From contig JAHWYA010000061.1 in the NCBI GenBank assembly GCA_020028115.1, forward strand, positions 1 to 7,926: DNA of 7,926 nucleotides, written 5' to 3'. Of the stretch, positions 1 through 7,926 are shown piece after piece (within the stretch, counting starts at the first letter, position 1; each line of letters opens with the position of its first letter). Made by a program: the position numbers and the translations under genes. The notes beneath the pieces were generated by a model. The model was not told where the DNA came from and searched no databases. It saw nothing but the letters and a program-made list of their open reading frames with translations. The stretch is from Anaeromyxobacter sp. GTDB lineage: Bacteria; Myxococcota; Myxococcia; Myxococcales; Anaeromyxobacteraceae.

Positions 1-1
1 G

Positions 2-268
2 CTCCGCCTCGCGGCGGCGAACGGCCAGATCGACCTCCTGCTCACCGACGTGGTGATGCCGGGCATGAGCGGGCCTCGCCTCGCGGACCATCTGAGATCC
101 GCGCGGCCCTCCCTGCCGGTCCTGTTCATGAGCGGCTTCTCGCGCGACCTGCCGGAGTCGCTCGCGCCGCCGCCCGGAGCGCTCCTCCAGAAGCCGTTCA
201 CGCCGGAGGTCCTGATCGCCCGGGTCGCGGCGGCCATCGCCGAGGCGAGCGCAGGGGCAGCCGGATGA
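2..268 (+). CDS. Response-regulator receiver domain, 3' fragment (probably C-terminus of a hybrid histidine kinase)
   Basis: The gene enters from the left edge, and the reading frame that starts at base 2 is open to TGA at 266-268, giving 88 residues. They read as the last three quarters of a CheY-like receiver domain. LLLTDVVMPGMSG carries the phosphoacceptor Asp (fragment residue 16, codon 47-49). LFMSGF holds the conserved Ser/Thr position (Ser44), and LLQKPF holds the conserved Lys-cisPro (Lys64-Pro65). The first strand, with its acidic pair, lies outside the window. The wording (LLLTDVVMP, MSGF, LLQKPFTPE) and a stop shortly after the domain are typical of receivers at the C-terminus of hybrid sensor kinases. 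A stand-alone regulator cannot be excluded because the upstream part is missing. An internal ATG at 50 would cut off the phosphoacceptor Asp and is not a credible start. The gene converges on the aconitase gene with 12 bases between the stop codons. Confidence 0.88.
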   Translation, partial: LRLAAANGQIDLLLTDVVMPGMSGPRLADHLRSARPSLPVLFMSGFSRDLPESLAPPPGALLQKPFTPEVLIARVAAAIAEASAGAAG

Positions 269-277
269 GGCTGCCCC
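254..277. terminator. Perfect 9-bp hairpin between convergent genes, possible bidirectional terminator
   Basis: GGGGCAGCC (254-262) and GGCTGCCCC (269-277) are exact inverted repeats around a 6-base loop, GGATGA, which includes the receiver gene's TGA stop. The hairpin fills the 12-bp gap between the convergent stop codons and extends into the end of the receiver gene. The stem is strong and placed where a shared terminator would be useful. Neither strand shows the T-tract of a classical intrinsic terminator, so termination activity is an inference. It could act with Rho or as an mRNA 3'-end stabiliser. Confidence 0.5.
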
Positions 278-280
278 GCT

Positions 281-3124
<2,844 letters not shown>

Positions 3125-3130
3125 CGTCAT

Positions 3131-3136
3131 CCTCCC
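3131..3136 (-). promoter_or_regulatory. Shine-Dalgarno site that decides the acnA start
   Basis: On the minus strand the sequence reads GGGAGG-ATGACG-ATG. The strong GGGAGG site directly touches the first ATG (3130), which leaves no spacer. It lies 6 bases from the second ATG (3124), which begins MADPLG. Normal ribosome spacing favours the second ATG, so the protein is taken to be 947 residues rather than 949. Confidence 0.6.
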
Positions 3137-3147
3137 GAACGGAAGGT

Positions 3148-3175
3148 TACATACCGGCACGCCCCAACGCGGCAA
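3148..3175 (-). promoter_or_regulatory. Predicted sigma70-type promoter of acnA
   Basis: On the minus strand TTGCCG (3175-3170) and TATGTA (3153-3148) are separated by 16 bases, a fair match to a vegetative -35/-10 pair. Transcription would start near 3141 and give a leader of about 17 bases that holds only the Shine-Dalgarno site. The whole acnA-pncB spacer is 98 bp (3125-3222). No comparably good promoter for pncB was found on the plus strand. The same -35 hexamer occurs in the predicted promoter of the DUF433 gene at 4897. Confidence 0.4.
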
Positions 3176-3222
3176 GCGGGGAGTCGGGGGGTGCGGTACA
3201 CGTCCGTGGCACGGGAGCGCGC

Positions 3223-4698
3223 ATGCCAGTCCCCTCGCAGCTCTACCGGCCCCCGCTCGGGCTCCTGACCGACTTCTACGAGCTCACCATGGCCTACGCG
3301 GCGTGGAAGGAGGGGATCGCGGGCCGCGAGGCCTCGTTCGCGCTCTCGTTCCGGAAGAACCCGTTCGCCGGCGGCTTCACGATCGCGGCGGGCCTCGAGC
3401 ACGCCGTCGACCTCGTCGAGCGCTGGCGGTACGGCGAGGAGGACCTCGCCTTCCTCGCCGCGCAGCGCGGCGGGGACGGGGCGCCGCTCTTCGAGCCGGG
3501 GTTCCTCGACGCGCTCCGCGGGCTCGCGCTCGAGGTCGACGTCGACGCGGTGCCCGAGGGCACGGTGGTCTTCCCGCACGAGCCGCTCGTGCGCGTCTCG
3601 GGCCCGATCATCCCGTGCATGCTCCTCGAGTCGGCGCTCCTCGCGGTCGTGAACTTCCAGTCGCTCGTCGCGACGAAGGCCGCCCGGGTCTGCCTCGCCG
3701 CGCGGGGCGCCCCCGTCATCGAGTTCGGGATGCGCCGCGCGCAGGGGATCGACGGCGGCCTCGCCGCGGCGCGCGCCGCCTACGTGGGCGGCTGCGACGC
3801 GACGTCGAACACCCTCGCCGGCCGCCTGTACGGGATCCCCGTGCGCGGGACGCACGCGCACAGCTGGGTCATGCTCCACGAGGGCGAGCGGGAGGCGTTC
3901 CTCGCGTACGCGCGGGCGCTCCCCGCGAACTGCGTGTTCCTCGTCGACACCTACTCGACGCTCGAGGGCGTCGCGAGCGCCATCGAGGCGGGGCGCTGGC
4001 TCCGCTCGCAGGGGAGGGAGCTCGCCGGCATCCGCCTCGACTCGGGCGACCTCGCGTGGCTGTCGCAGCAGGCGCGGCGGATGCTCGACGAGGCGGGCTT
4101 CCCGGGCGCGAAGATCCTCGCGTCGAACGAGCTCGACGAGCACGTCATCGAGAGCCTCGCCGACCAGCAGGCCGCGATCGCGGTGTGGGGGGTCGGGACG
4201 CGGCTCGTGACCGGGGCGCCGGACGCCGCGCTCGGCGGCGTCTACAAGCTCGGCGCGGTGAGGCCTGGCCCCGGCGCGCCGTGGCAGCCGCGGCTCAAGC
4301 TCTCGGATCAGATCGAGAAGACGACGATCCCGGGCGTCCTGCAGGTCCGCCGGTTCTCGCACGGCGCGGAGGTCTTCTCGGACGCGATCTGGGAGGAGGG
4401 GCTCGGGATCCCGTCGCCGTGCGTGATCGTCGACCCCGCGGACCCGACGCGCCGCCGCGAGATCCCCGAGGCCGCGAAGGGGGAGGACCTCCTCGTGCCG
4501 GTCTTCCGGCGCGGGCGGCGCGTGTGGGAGGCGCCGCCGCTTGCGGAGGTGCGCGCCCGCACCGGCGCGCAGCTCTCGCGGTTCCACGCGGGCGTGCGGC
4601 GCTTCATGAACCCGCACCGCTTCCCGGTCGGGCTCGAGCGGCGGCTCCACGAGCTGCGCACGCGGCTCGTGCTCGAGGCGCGGAAGGCGCCGGGGTAG
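3223..4698 (+). CDS. pncB: Nicotinate phosphoribosyltransferase
   Basis: This cytoplasmic enzyme joins nicotinate to PRPP, with ATP hydrolysis, to make nicotinate mononucleotide. It is the entry step of the Preiss-Handler NAD salvage route. The product is 491 aa, the usual size for the long bacterial/eukaryotic-type enzyme. Family motifs in order are [13 protein letters not shown] (14-26), [12 protein letters not shown] (168-179), [12 protein letters not shown] (189-200), GTHAHSWV (209-216, containing the histidines of the active-site region), [12 protein letters not shown] (239-250), IRLDSGDL (270-277), ASNELDE (300-306), [10 protein letters not shown] (321-330) and GGVYKL (338-343). The ATG at 3223 has GGGAG 5 bases upstream (3213-3217) and is followed at once by conserved sequence. 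The stop is TAG at 4696-4698. The gene is read divergently from acnA and has no close downstream partner. Its very high GC at third positions marks it as part of the core genome. Confidence 0.96.
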   Translation: MPVPSQLYRPPLGLLTDFYELTMAYAAWKEGIAGREASFALSFRKNPFAGGFTIAAGLEHAVDLVERWRYGEEDLAFLAAQRGGDGAPLFEPGFLDALRGLALEVDVDAVPEGTVVFPHEPLVRVSGPIIPCMLLESALLAVVNFQSLVATKAARVCLAARGAPVIEFGMRRAQGIDGGLAAARAAYVGGCDATSNTLAGRLYGIPVRGTHAHSWVMLHEGEREAFLAYARALPANCVFLVDTYSTLEGVASAIEAGRWLRSQGRELAGIRLDSGDLAWLSQQARRMLDEAGFPGAKILASNELDEHVIESLADQQAAIAVWGVGTRLVTGAPDAALGGVYKLGAVRPGPGAPWQPRLKLSDQIEKTTIPGVLQVRRFSHGAEVFSDAIWEEGLGIPSPCVIVDPADPTRRREIPEAAKGEDLLVPVFRRGRRVWEAPPLAEVRARTGAQLSRFHAGVRRFMNPHRFPVGLERRLHELRTRLVLEARKAPG

Positions 4699-4743
4699 GG
4701 CGCGGGCGGAAGCGGCGCGCCGCGATGGGAGCACCGGTGCGGT

Positions 4744-4767
4744 CGCGTTTCGGGCGCCCGAAACGCG
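4744..4767. repeat. 24-bp perfect palindrome, intergenic copy of a dispersed repeat
   Basis: The 16-base core TTTCGGGCGCCCGAAA (4748-4763) is self-complementary. It is extended on both sides by CGCG, which gives a 24-bp perfect palindrome centred at 4755/4756, 45 bases after the pncB stop. The last 20 bases recur exactly at 7247-7266 inside the HNH gene. As RNA it would fold into a GC-rich hairpin that could end or protect pncB mRNA, but no T-run follows it. As DNA it could be a protein-binding site or a REP-like mobile palindrome. The sequence shows the repeat but not the function. Confidence 0.75.
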
Positions 4768-4896
4768 GCGCATGGTGAGGGCTGCGCGAGCCGACGCGTC
4801 CCGGCCTGCGATCGCGCGGGCAGCGTGCGCCCCGACCCCGATTGATCCCCGCATCACGGGTCGTCATCGTGGCCCGGCATCGGCGTGTGCACCGGG

Positions 4897-4925
4897 TTGC
4901 CGAGCCGACGGCGGCCGCATATAAA
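4897..4925 (+). promoter_or_regulatory. Predicted sigma70-type promoter of the DUF433/DUF5615 pair
   Basis: TTGCCG (4897-4902) and TATAAA (4920-4925) are separated by exactly 17 bases. The AT-rich -10 region stands out from the GC-rich surroundings. The predicted transcription start is near 4932, so the leader would be about 12 bases with little more than the Shine-Dalgarno site. The -10 box overlaps the left arm of the inverted repeat at 4921-4951. Confidence 0.6.
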
Positions 4926-4951
4926 TATGACCGAGGTGCGGTCATGTTTAT
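4921..4951. promoter_or_regulatory. Inverted-repeat operator over the -10 box, ribosome site and start codon
   Basis: The left arm ATAAATATGACCG (4921-4933) and right arm CGGTCATGTTTAT (4939-4951) match at 12 of 13 positions around a 5-base centre, AGGTG. The left arm covers most of the -10 box, the centre lies in the Shine-Dalgarno GAGGTG (4933-4938), and the right arm contains the ATG start (4944). A dimeric repressor bound here would block RNA polymerase. Because the downstream gene has an HTH motif, autorepression is the simplest reading. That is an inference from layout and from the usual behaviour of antitoxins. Confidence 0.6.
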
Positions 4952-5555
4952 CCCGAACGGCGACCATCCAGCCAGGGGCCTGACGCTCAAGGAGGCGGCG
5001 ATCCTCTCCGGCGTCACGGAGAAGACCATCCGCCACGAGCTCGCGGCGAACGTCGCCCGGTCGCCGCGGGCGCGGAGCCGCCGTCTCTTCGGCCCGCGCG
5101 AGGTGTTCTACTTCCACCTGGTCCGGGAGCTCCCGTTCGAGCTCAACAAGGACGACCGGAAGGACCTGTTCGAGCTCATCGCCCGGCGCAAGGACCGGCG
5201 CGGCCACTGGCGCCGCGAGCCGCACCGGCTCGTCCTCACGGGCGGCGTTCCCGTCGAGCTGGCCATCGACGACGTTCTCCGTCGCGTGCTCGCGCGCGTG
5301 CGGCTGTTCCTCCGCGGCCGGCGGCGGGTCGTCTCTCGGCCCGAGACCCTCGGCGGCGAGCCAGTCTTCGAGGGGACCCGGATCTCGGTCCGCCACGTCG
5401 GGGAGCGCGTGAAGAAGGGCGAGCCCACCCGGGACCTGCTCGAGGACTTCCCGGCGCTCGACGCCGACGACCTCGAGTTCGCGCGGATGTTCGTAGAGCT
5501 TGGGCGGCCTCCGGGTCGCCCGCGCAAGCTCAAGTTCGTCCGCGGTGACGAGTGA
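4944..5555 (+). CDS. HTH-DUF433 protein, probable antitoxin and autoregulator
   Basis: The product is 203 aa and predicted cytoplasmic. Residues about 12-35 (LTLKEAAILSGVTEKTIRHE) look like a helix-turn-helix of MerR/excisionase type. A charged middle part (about 48-130) includes FGPREVFYFHLVREL and an Arg-rich stretch. Residues about 131-184 match DUF433, with the hallmark GGEPVFEGTRISVRHV followed by DLLEDFPALDADDLEFARMF. The tail is basic (GRPPGRPRKLKF). DUF433 proteins are commonly paired with DUF5615 PIN-like proteins as toxin-antitoxin modules, and that partner follows with a 4-base GTGA overlap. The ATG at 4944 is chosen over one at 4842 because GAGGTG lies 5 bases upstream and the promoter at 4897-4925 falls between the two. 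The function as antitoxin is inferred from family and context, and the DNA-binding role is inferred from the HTH and the operator-like repeat on its own start. Confidence 0.8.
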   Translation: MFIPNGDHPARGLTLKEAAILSGVTEKTIRHELAANVARSPRARSRRLFGPREVFYFHLVRELPFELNKDDRKDLFELIARRKDRRGHWRREPHRLVLTGGVPVELAIDDVLRRVLARVRLFLRGRRRVVSRPETLGGEPVFEGTRISVRHVGERVKKGEPTRDLLEDFPALDADDLEFARMFVELGRPPGRPRKLKFVRGDE

Positions 5556-5919
5556 ACGTCCTCCTCGACGAGAACCTCTCGCCGAGGCTGGTGCAGCTCC
5601 TCGCCGCGAAGGGCATCGCGGCCCAGCACGTCGCGCACGTCGGGTTGTCCGGGGCCTCGGACCCGGAGGTCTGGCGCTACGCCTACGAGCACGACCAGGT
5701 CGTCGTGACGATCAACGCTACCGACTCCTCGTACTCGCCGGTTCGGTCGATCTCCACCCCGGGCTCATCGTGCTCAGGTCGCGTGGGCTGGGCCGCGAGG
5801 AGCAGTGGGAGTGGGTCGAGCCGGTCCTCGATGCCGTCGTTCGCCTGCGGGAAGGTCTCGTGAACAAGGCCATCGAGGTCATCGGCCCCGGCAAGTTCAA
5901 AGCACGCGATCTGCCCTAA
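5552..5919 (+). pseudogene. DUF5615 PIN-like toxin gene with an internal frameshift
   Basis: The gene starts at GTG 5552, inside the GTGA that ends the DUF433 gene, which suggests translational coupling. There is no strong ribosome site of its own. The first 58 codons (to 5725) read NVLLDENLSPRLVQLLAAKG, then GLSGASDPEVWRYA and VVVTINATD. This is a clear DUF5615 N-terminus with the acidic residues Asp6 and Asp58. After that the frame degenerates and would stop at 5863. The family-like C-terminus (LVLAGSVDLHPGLIVL, then EQWEWVEPVLD, ending IEVIGPGKFKARDLP) continues in the -1 frame from 5728 to TAA 5917-5919. Restoring one base at 5726-5727 (TC to TTC, Phe) rebuilds a continuous protein of 122 aa, a normal family length. 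The deletion may be real decay of the toxin or a sequencing or assembly error. The intact protein would be a PIN-like putative nuclease toxin. Confidence 0.8.
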
Positions 5920-6008
5920 CCGAACAACGTCACTCACTTGGCTGTCGCGTGGGAGGCGCAGCGATTAGTCTCGGTCGGGCGCTCGAGTTCGGGTACCGTC
6001 ATCGGGCA

Positions 6009-6416
6009 ATGGCCGAGCGAGCCGCGGCGAGGCGAGACTTTTGGCGGAAGAAGCGACTGCTCTACAATGGGGCGCTTGTCGGCGCTTGCGCTGCCGCTGC
6101 CGTACTGATGGTCGCGCTGCAGATCGTGTGGCACTTCTTCCCCGTCGAGCCACCTGTTGGTCAGGAGGGGCTTCCGGGGCAGGCCGAGCCCTTCTCGGTT
6201 CTCGCGGCTCCGTTCCTGTTTGCCGGGGGGATGATCGTGGCCAACATTTTCTATCTGTTGGGCCCGTTGTCGGAGATCGTCTCCTACCCACGCGATCCCG
6301 AGGTTTTCAGGAGACGCGTGTTCGCGCTCGGCCTTTGGTTTTCGGTGGCTTTGCCACTTCTCGTGCCTGCGATCGCGTGGGGGTATTTCATCAAGATTCA
6401 GATATTCGGGGCTTGA
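6009..6416 (+). CDS. Small three-helix membrane protein, unknown function
   Basis: I do not recognise the family. The product is 135 aa with a basic N-terminus (MAERAAARRDFWRKKR). Three hydrophobic segments lie at about residues 20-43, 62-85 and 104-128. The loop between the first two (VEPPVGQEGLPGQAEP) is Pro/Gly-rich and acidic. The loop between the last two is charged and Arg-rich (YPRDPEVFRRR). By the positive-inside rule the N-terminus and second loop face the cytoplasm, and the first loop faces the periplasm. Codons with A or T in the third position (TTT, AAT, CTT, ATT, TAT, GTT, ATA) are much commoner than in acnA or pncB, which suggests acquired DNA. The ATG at 6009 is the only in-frame ATG near the hydrophobic core. 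It lacks a good Shine-Dalgarno site, so GTG at 5949 remains possible. The gene lies 89 bp after the toxin remnant and could share its transcript. Confidence 0.6.
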   Translation: MAERAAARRDFWRKKRLLYNGALVGACAAAAVLMVALQIVWHFFPVEPPVGQEGLPGQAEPFSVLAAPFLFAGGMIVANIFYLLGPLSEIVSYPRDPEVFRRRVFALGLWFSVALPLLVPAIAWGYFIKIQIFGA

Positions 6417-6674
6417 GCTCGGCTACGGAAAGGCGCGCCCCTAGTTAACCGCAACGAACGCGCGGCGACCTCCCGCGCTCCCGCGCAACGTCGCGCGCTG
6501 CGCCTCCACGCCGCCTCCACGGAATCGGTCGATTCGCGTGGACTGCCGTTGACCAGTGAGGAGATTGGAACGCTCAGGAAACCGCTGAGGCCCAGGGCTT
6601 TGACGCGACTTGCGTGTCCGGTCGCCCTGTTAACGTTCACCCTCGGTAACGGTTTCGGGTCCCGCCAGGTCCCT
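6417..6674. other. Intergenic gap between two convergent genes, no gene seen
   Basis: This 258-base gap lies between the stop of the membrane-protein gene and the stop of the HNH gene. No frame looks protein-like. Short inverted repeats are present: GAATCG-GT-CGATTC (6522-6535), CTCAG-N7-CTGAG (6573-6589), and a bulged stem formed by CGTTCACC and GGTAACG at about 6634-6651. None is followed by a T-run, so no terminator is called. CGGGTCCCG at 6656-6664 slightly resembles the palindrome core at 4748 but is not a copy. Confidence 0.4.
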
Positions 6675-7778
6675 TCACCGCTTCGAAAGTCCCTCCGCAT
6701 CCGGCTGCGCCCGGCGGAACTGATCCATCCACCCGTCCCCGAAGACGAGCCTCGCCGCGTACTGGTTGTGCGCGCGGCAGGTGACCCGGACGTTGTCGAT
6801 CGTCGACGCGCCTCCCCTCGCGCGCGGCACGATGTGGTCGAACTCCAGGCGGAGCGTCGACCCGCACGTGCCGCCGCACTCGAGCGGCCATTCACACTTG
6901 CCGCCCGCGCGCCGCCAGACCTCGCGCTTCACCGACGCGGGGATCGCGTCCGACGTCGGCGGTCGGGTGTTCGTGCGCGGCTTCTCGACGAGTCCCTTCC
7001 GCTTCGCATGCTGCGCGAGCAGGAGGTCCATGCACGCGTCGAGCACCTCCTCGGCCGTCGCGCCGGGCCGCGCGTGCGAGAGGGCGTCCTTCGTCGCCTC
7101 GAGCTTCGCCACGAACCGGCGCGAGACCGTCACGTGCAGCCGGACGCGCTCCGCGTCGAGCGGCTCGATGGTCAGGGGAGCGGGGGCGGCGGCGCGGCGG
7201 GGAGGGGATTCCGCGGGCACCGGCGGAGTGCTGCGGCAATCCGTCATTTCGGGCGCCCGAAACGCGAGCGGCGCAGGGCCGTCCTGGGCCGGGCTGGGCG
7301 CCGGGTCCGCGAGGGGAGCGGCCACTGCGGTCACCGCCGCCGTTGCCGCAGGAAGGCGCAGCGGCGCCACGAGGTCACGACTCGGCGCGTCGTCGACCGG
7401 GCGGATCGACACCGCTACGAGCGCCGCGTCGCGGCTCGACAGCCCGAAGAACCGCGGCAGTAGCTCGGACGCGTTCTCCGGCGTGATAACCTTCGCGACC
7501 TCGATCACGGACGAGAGGCACAGGAGCCCGTCCCTGAGGGCCGCCTCGACCTCGGGGTAGCGCTGCACCAGCTCGGCGGCGGTCTTCCGGTACTGCGCGG
7601 CGCCGGCGGACAGCCGGAGCTCGCGCCGGAGGAAGGAGAAGAGGCTCGCGTGGCCGAGCTCCTGCCAGAGCATTTCTTTGTGAAAGTCCGCGAGCGCGAC
7701 GAGGAAGTCGGCCATGGCGCAGTGCTCGCGGCGAAGGAGGTCGGCGAGGCGGGAGGCGGATTCACGGGGAGTCGTCAT
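6675..7778 (-). CDS. HNH endonuclease domain protein
   Basis: The product is 367 aa and contains a predicted metal-dependent DNA nuclease. The N-terminal part (about 1-125) is helical and includes ELGHASLFSFLRRELRLS, RKTAAELVQRYPEVEAAL and LPRFFGLSSRDAALVAVS. This arrangement is seen in multi-copy DUF222-like HNH proteins of high-GC bacteria. Residues about 128-205 form an Ala/Pro-rich linker. Residues 206-262 (RVRLHVTVSRRFVAKLEATK and on) form another helical segment. The HNH domain is at about 276-350. Cys295, Cys301 or Cys305, and Cys334 are likely zinc ligands. FDHIVPRARGG (313-323) holds the Asp-His pair (His315), followed by Asn329 and His337. The ATG at 7778 is the only upstream start because an in-frame TGA lies 12 bases before it. 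No clear Shine-Dalgarno site precedes it. The gene stands alone and converges on the membrane-protein gene. Its biological role (selfish element, defence or other) is not evident. Confidence 0.88.
   Translation of the reverse strand: MTTPRESASRLADLLRREHCAMADFLVALADFHKEMLWQELGHASLFSFLRRELRLSAGAAQYRKTAAELVQRYPEVEAALRDGLLCLSSVIEVAKVITPENASELLPRFFGLSSRDAALVAVSIRPVDDAPSRDLVAPLRLPAATAAVTAVAAPLADPAPSPAQDGPAPLAFRAPEMTDCRSTPPVPAESPPRRAAAPAPLTIEPLDAERVRLHVTVSRRFVAKLEATKDALSHARPGATAEEVLDACMDLLLAQHAKRKGLVEKPRTNTRPPTSDAIPASVKREVWRRAGGKCEWPLECGGTCGSTLRLEFDHIVPRARGGASTIDNVRVTCRAHNQYAARLVFGDGWMDQFRRAQPDAEGLSKR
7247..7266. repeat. In-gene copy of the dispersed palindrome
   Basis: These 20 bases equal positions 4748-4767 exactly: the self-complementary core TTTCGGGCGCCCGAAA (7247-7262) plus CGCG on the right. 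The left CGCG of the intergenic copy is replaced by GTCA, so this copy is a 16-bp perfect palindrome. It lies within the HNH gene, where it encodes Ala-Phe-Arg-Ala-Pro-Glu and the first base of Met (residues 172-178) in the low-complexity linker. The reading frame is undisturbed. Confidence 0.75.
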
Positions 7779-7792
7779 GATGCGACTGTCTC

Positions 7793-7832
7793 ATGCGATT
7801 TCCGGGCCTCACCAAACGCACGGAAATCTCAT
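7793..7832. promoter_or_regulatory. Long-spaced inverted repeat upstream of the HNH gene
   Basis: ATGCGATTTCCG (7793-7804) and CGGAAATCTCAT (7821-7832) are inverted copies with 11 of 12 matches around a 16-base centre. They begin 15 bases upstream of the HNH start codon at 7778. The position suits an operator or a leader hairpin of the HNH gene, but no convincing -35/-10 pair was found around it. The 148 bases from 7779 to the right edge are less GC-rich than the genes and show nothing else clear. Confidence 0.35.
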
Positions 7833-7926
7833 CATCGATCACATCTCGCGGTCACGGGCCCGCCAGCCAGTCTGAATCAGCAGCAGTGCATCATAGCCGC
7901 GACCGAGTACCTGCCATCCAGGCGGA

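Noticed and set aside
4842..4943. An upstream ATG at 4842 that would add 34 residues to the DUF433 protein
   Set aside because: It lies upstream of the predicted promoter, has no ribosome site, and the added residues are Arg-rich with no domain. ATG 4944 has GAGGTG at proper spacing.
4921..4951. An RNA hairpin that hides the start codon (translational control)
   Set aside because: The predicted transcript starts near 4932, so most of the left arm would not be in the mRNA. A DNA operator fits better, unless a longer transcript from upstream exists.
5500..5551. A separate start at ATG 5500 for the frame that encodes the DUF5615 C-terminus
   Set aside because: The frame between 5500 and 5727 encodes Arg-rich shadow sequence, while the family N-terminus is in the other frame from GTG 5552.
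5715..5735. Programmed ribosomal frameshifting in the DUF5615 gene
   Set aside because: There is no slippery heptamer at the junction (GAC TCC TCG) and no clear stimulatory structure. A one-base deletion explains the data more simply.
5911..5960. Integron attC-like site after the toxin remnant (CCCTAAC and nearby repeats)
   Set aside because: The bases do not fit the RYYYAAC/GTTRRRY core pair, and no matching site was found after the membrane-protein gene apart from a vague TAACCG similarity.
6640..6680. Possible tRNA 3' end or integration scar (GGTTTCGGGTCCCG)
   Set aside because: The T-arm stem does not pair correctly and no acceptor, D or anticodon arm is present on either strand.
7839..7925. 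A 28-codon open stretch on the minus strand at the right edge (PPGWQVLGRGYDALLLIQ and on), perhaps the end of another gene
   Set aside because: It is too short to judge against chance and shows no recognisable domain. It would need sequence beyond the edge.

Overview
The window is GC-rich chromosomal DNA from a bacterium. Third codon positions in the two metabolic genes are almost all G or C. The gene styles (a hybrid-kinase-type receiver domain, an IRP1-type aconitase, a multi-domain HNH endonuclease) would fit a Myxococcota-like or other delta-proteobacterial lineage. That assignment is an inference from style, not a firm placement.

Layout. Positions 2-268 (+) are the last 88 codons of a phosphoacceptor receiver domain, probably the C-terminus of a hybrid histidine kinase. 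It converges on a full-length aconitate hydratase gene (acnA, 281-3124, -), and a perfect 9-bp hairpin spans the junction. acnA is divergent from a nicotinate phosphoribosyltransferase gene (pncB, 3223-4698, +) across a 98-bp spacer that holds a plausible acnA promoter. These two genes are the housekeeping part of the window: the TCA cycle and NAD salvage.

From about 4700 on, the DNA looks accessory. A 24-bp perfect palindrome follows pncB. Next comes a toxin-antitoxin-like pair. The first gene (4944-5555) encodes an HTH plus DUF433 antitoxin-type protein. It has a recognisable promoter (TTGCCG-N17-TATAAA) and a 13-bp-arm inverted repeat that overlaps the -10 box, Shine-Dalgarno and start codon, as expected of an autorepressor site. 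The second gene (5552-5919) overlaps it by GTGA and encodes a DUF5615 PIN-like toxin-type protein. As read here it is broken by an apparent one-base deletion exactly after the second conserved acidic residue. A small three-helix membrane protein of unknown function (6009-6416) follows, with clearly different codon use. After a 258-bp gap there is a convergent HNH endonuclease gene (6675-7778, -). A 20-bp stretch identical to most of the post-pncB palindrome is embedded in the coding sequence of its Ala/Pro-rich linker.

The most notable signals are the shared palindrome (one intergenic copy, one in-frame copy inside a gene), the operator layout of the DUF433/DUF5615 pair, and the frameshift in its toxin partner. 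No rRNA, tRNA, CRISPR array or complete insertion sequence was seen.
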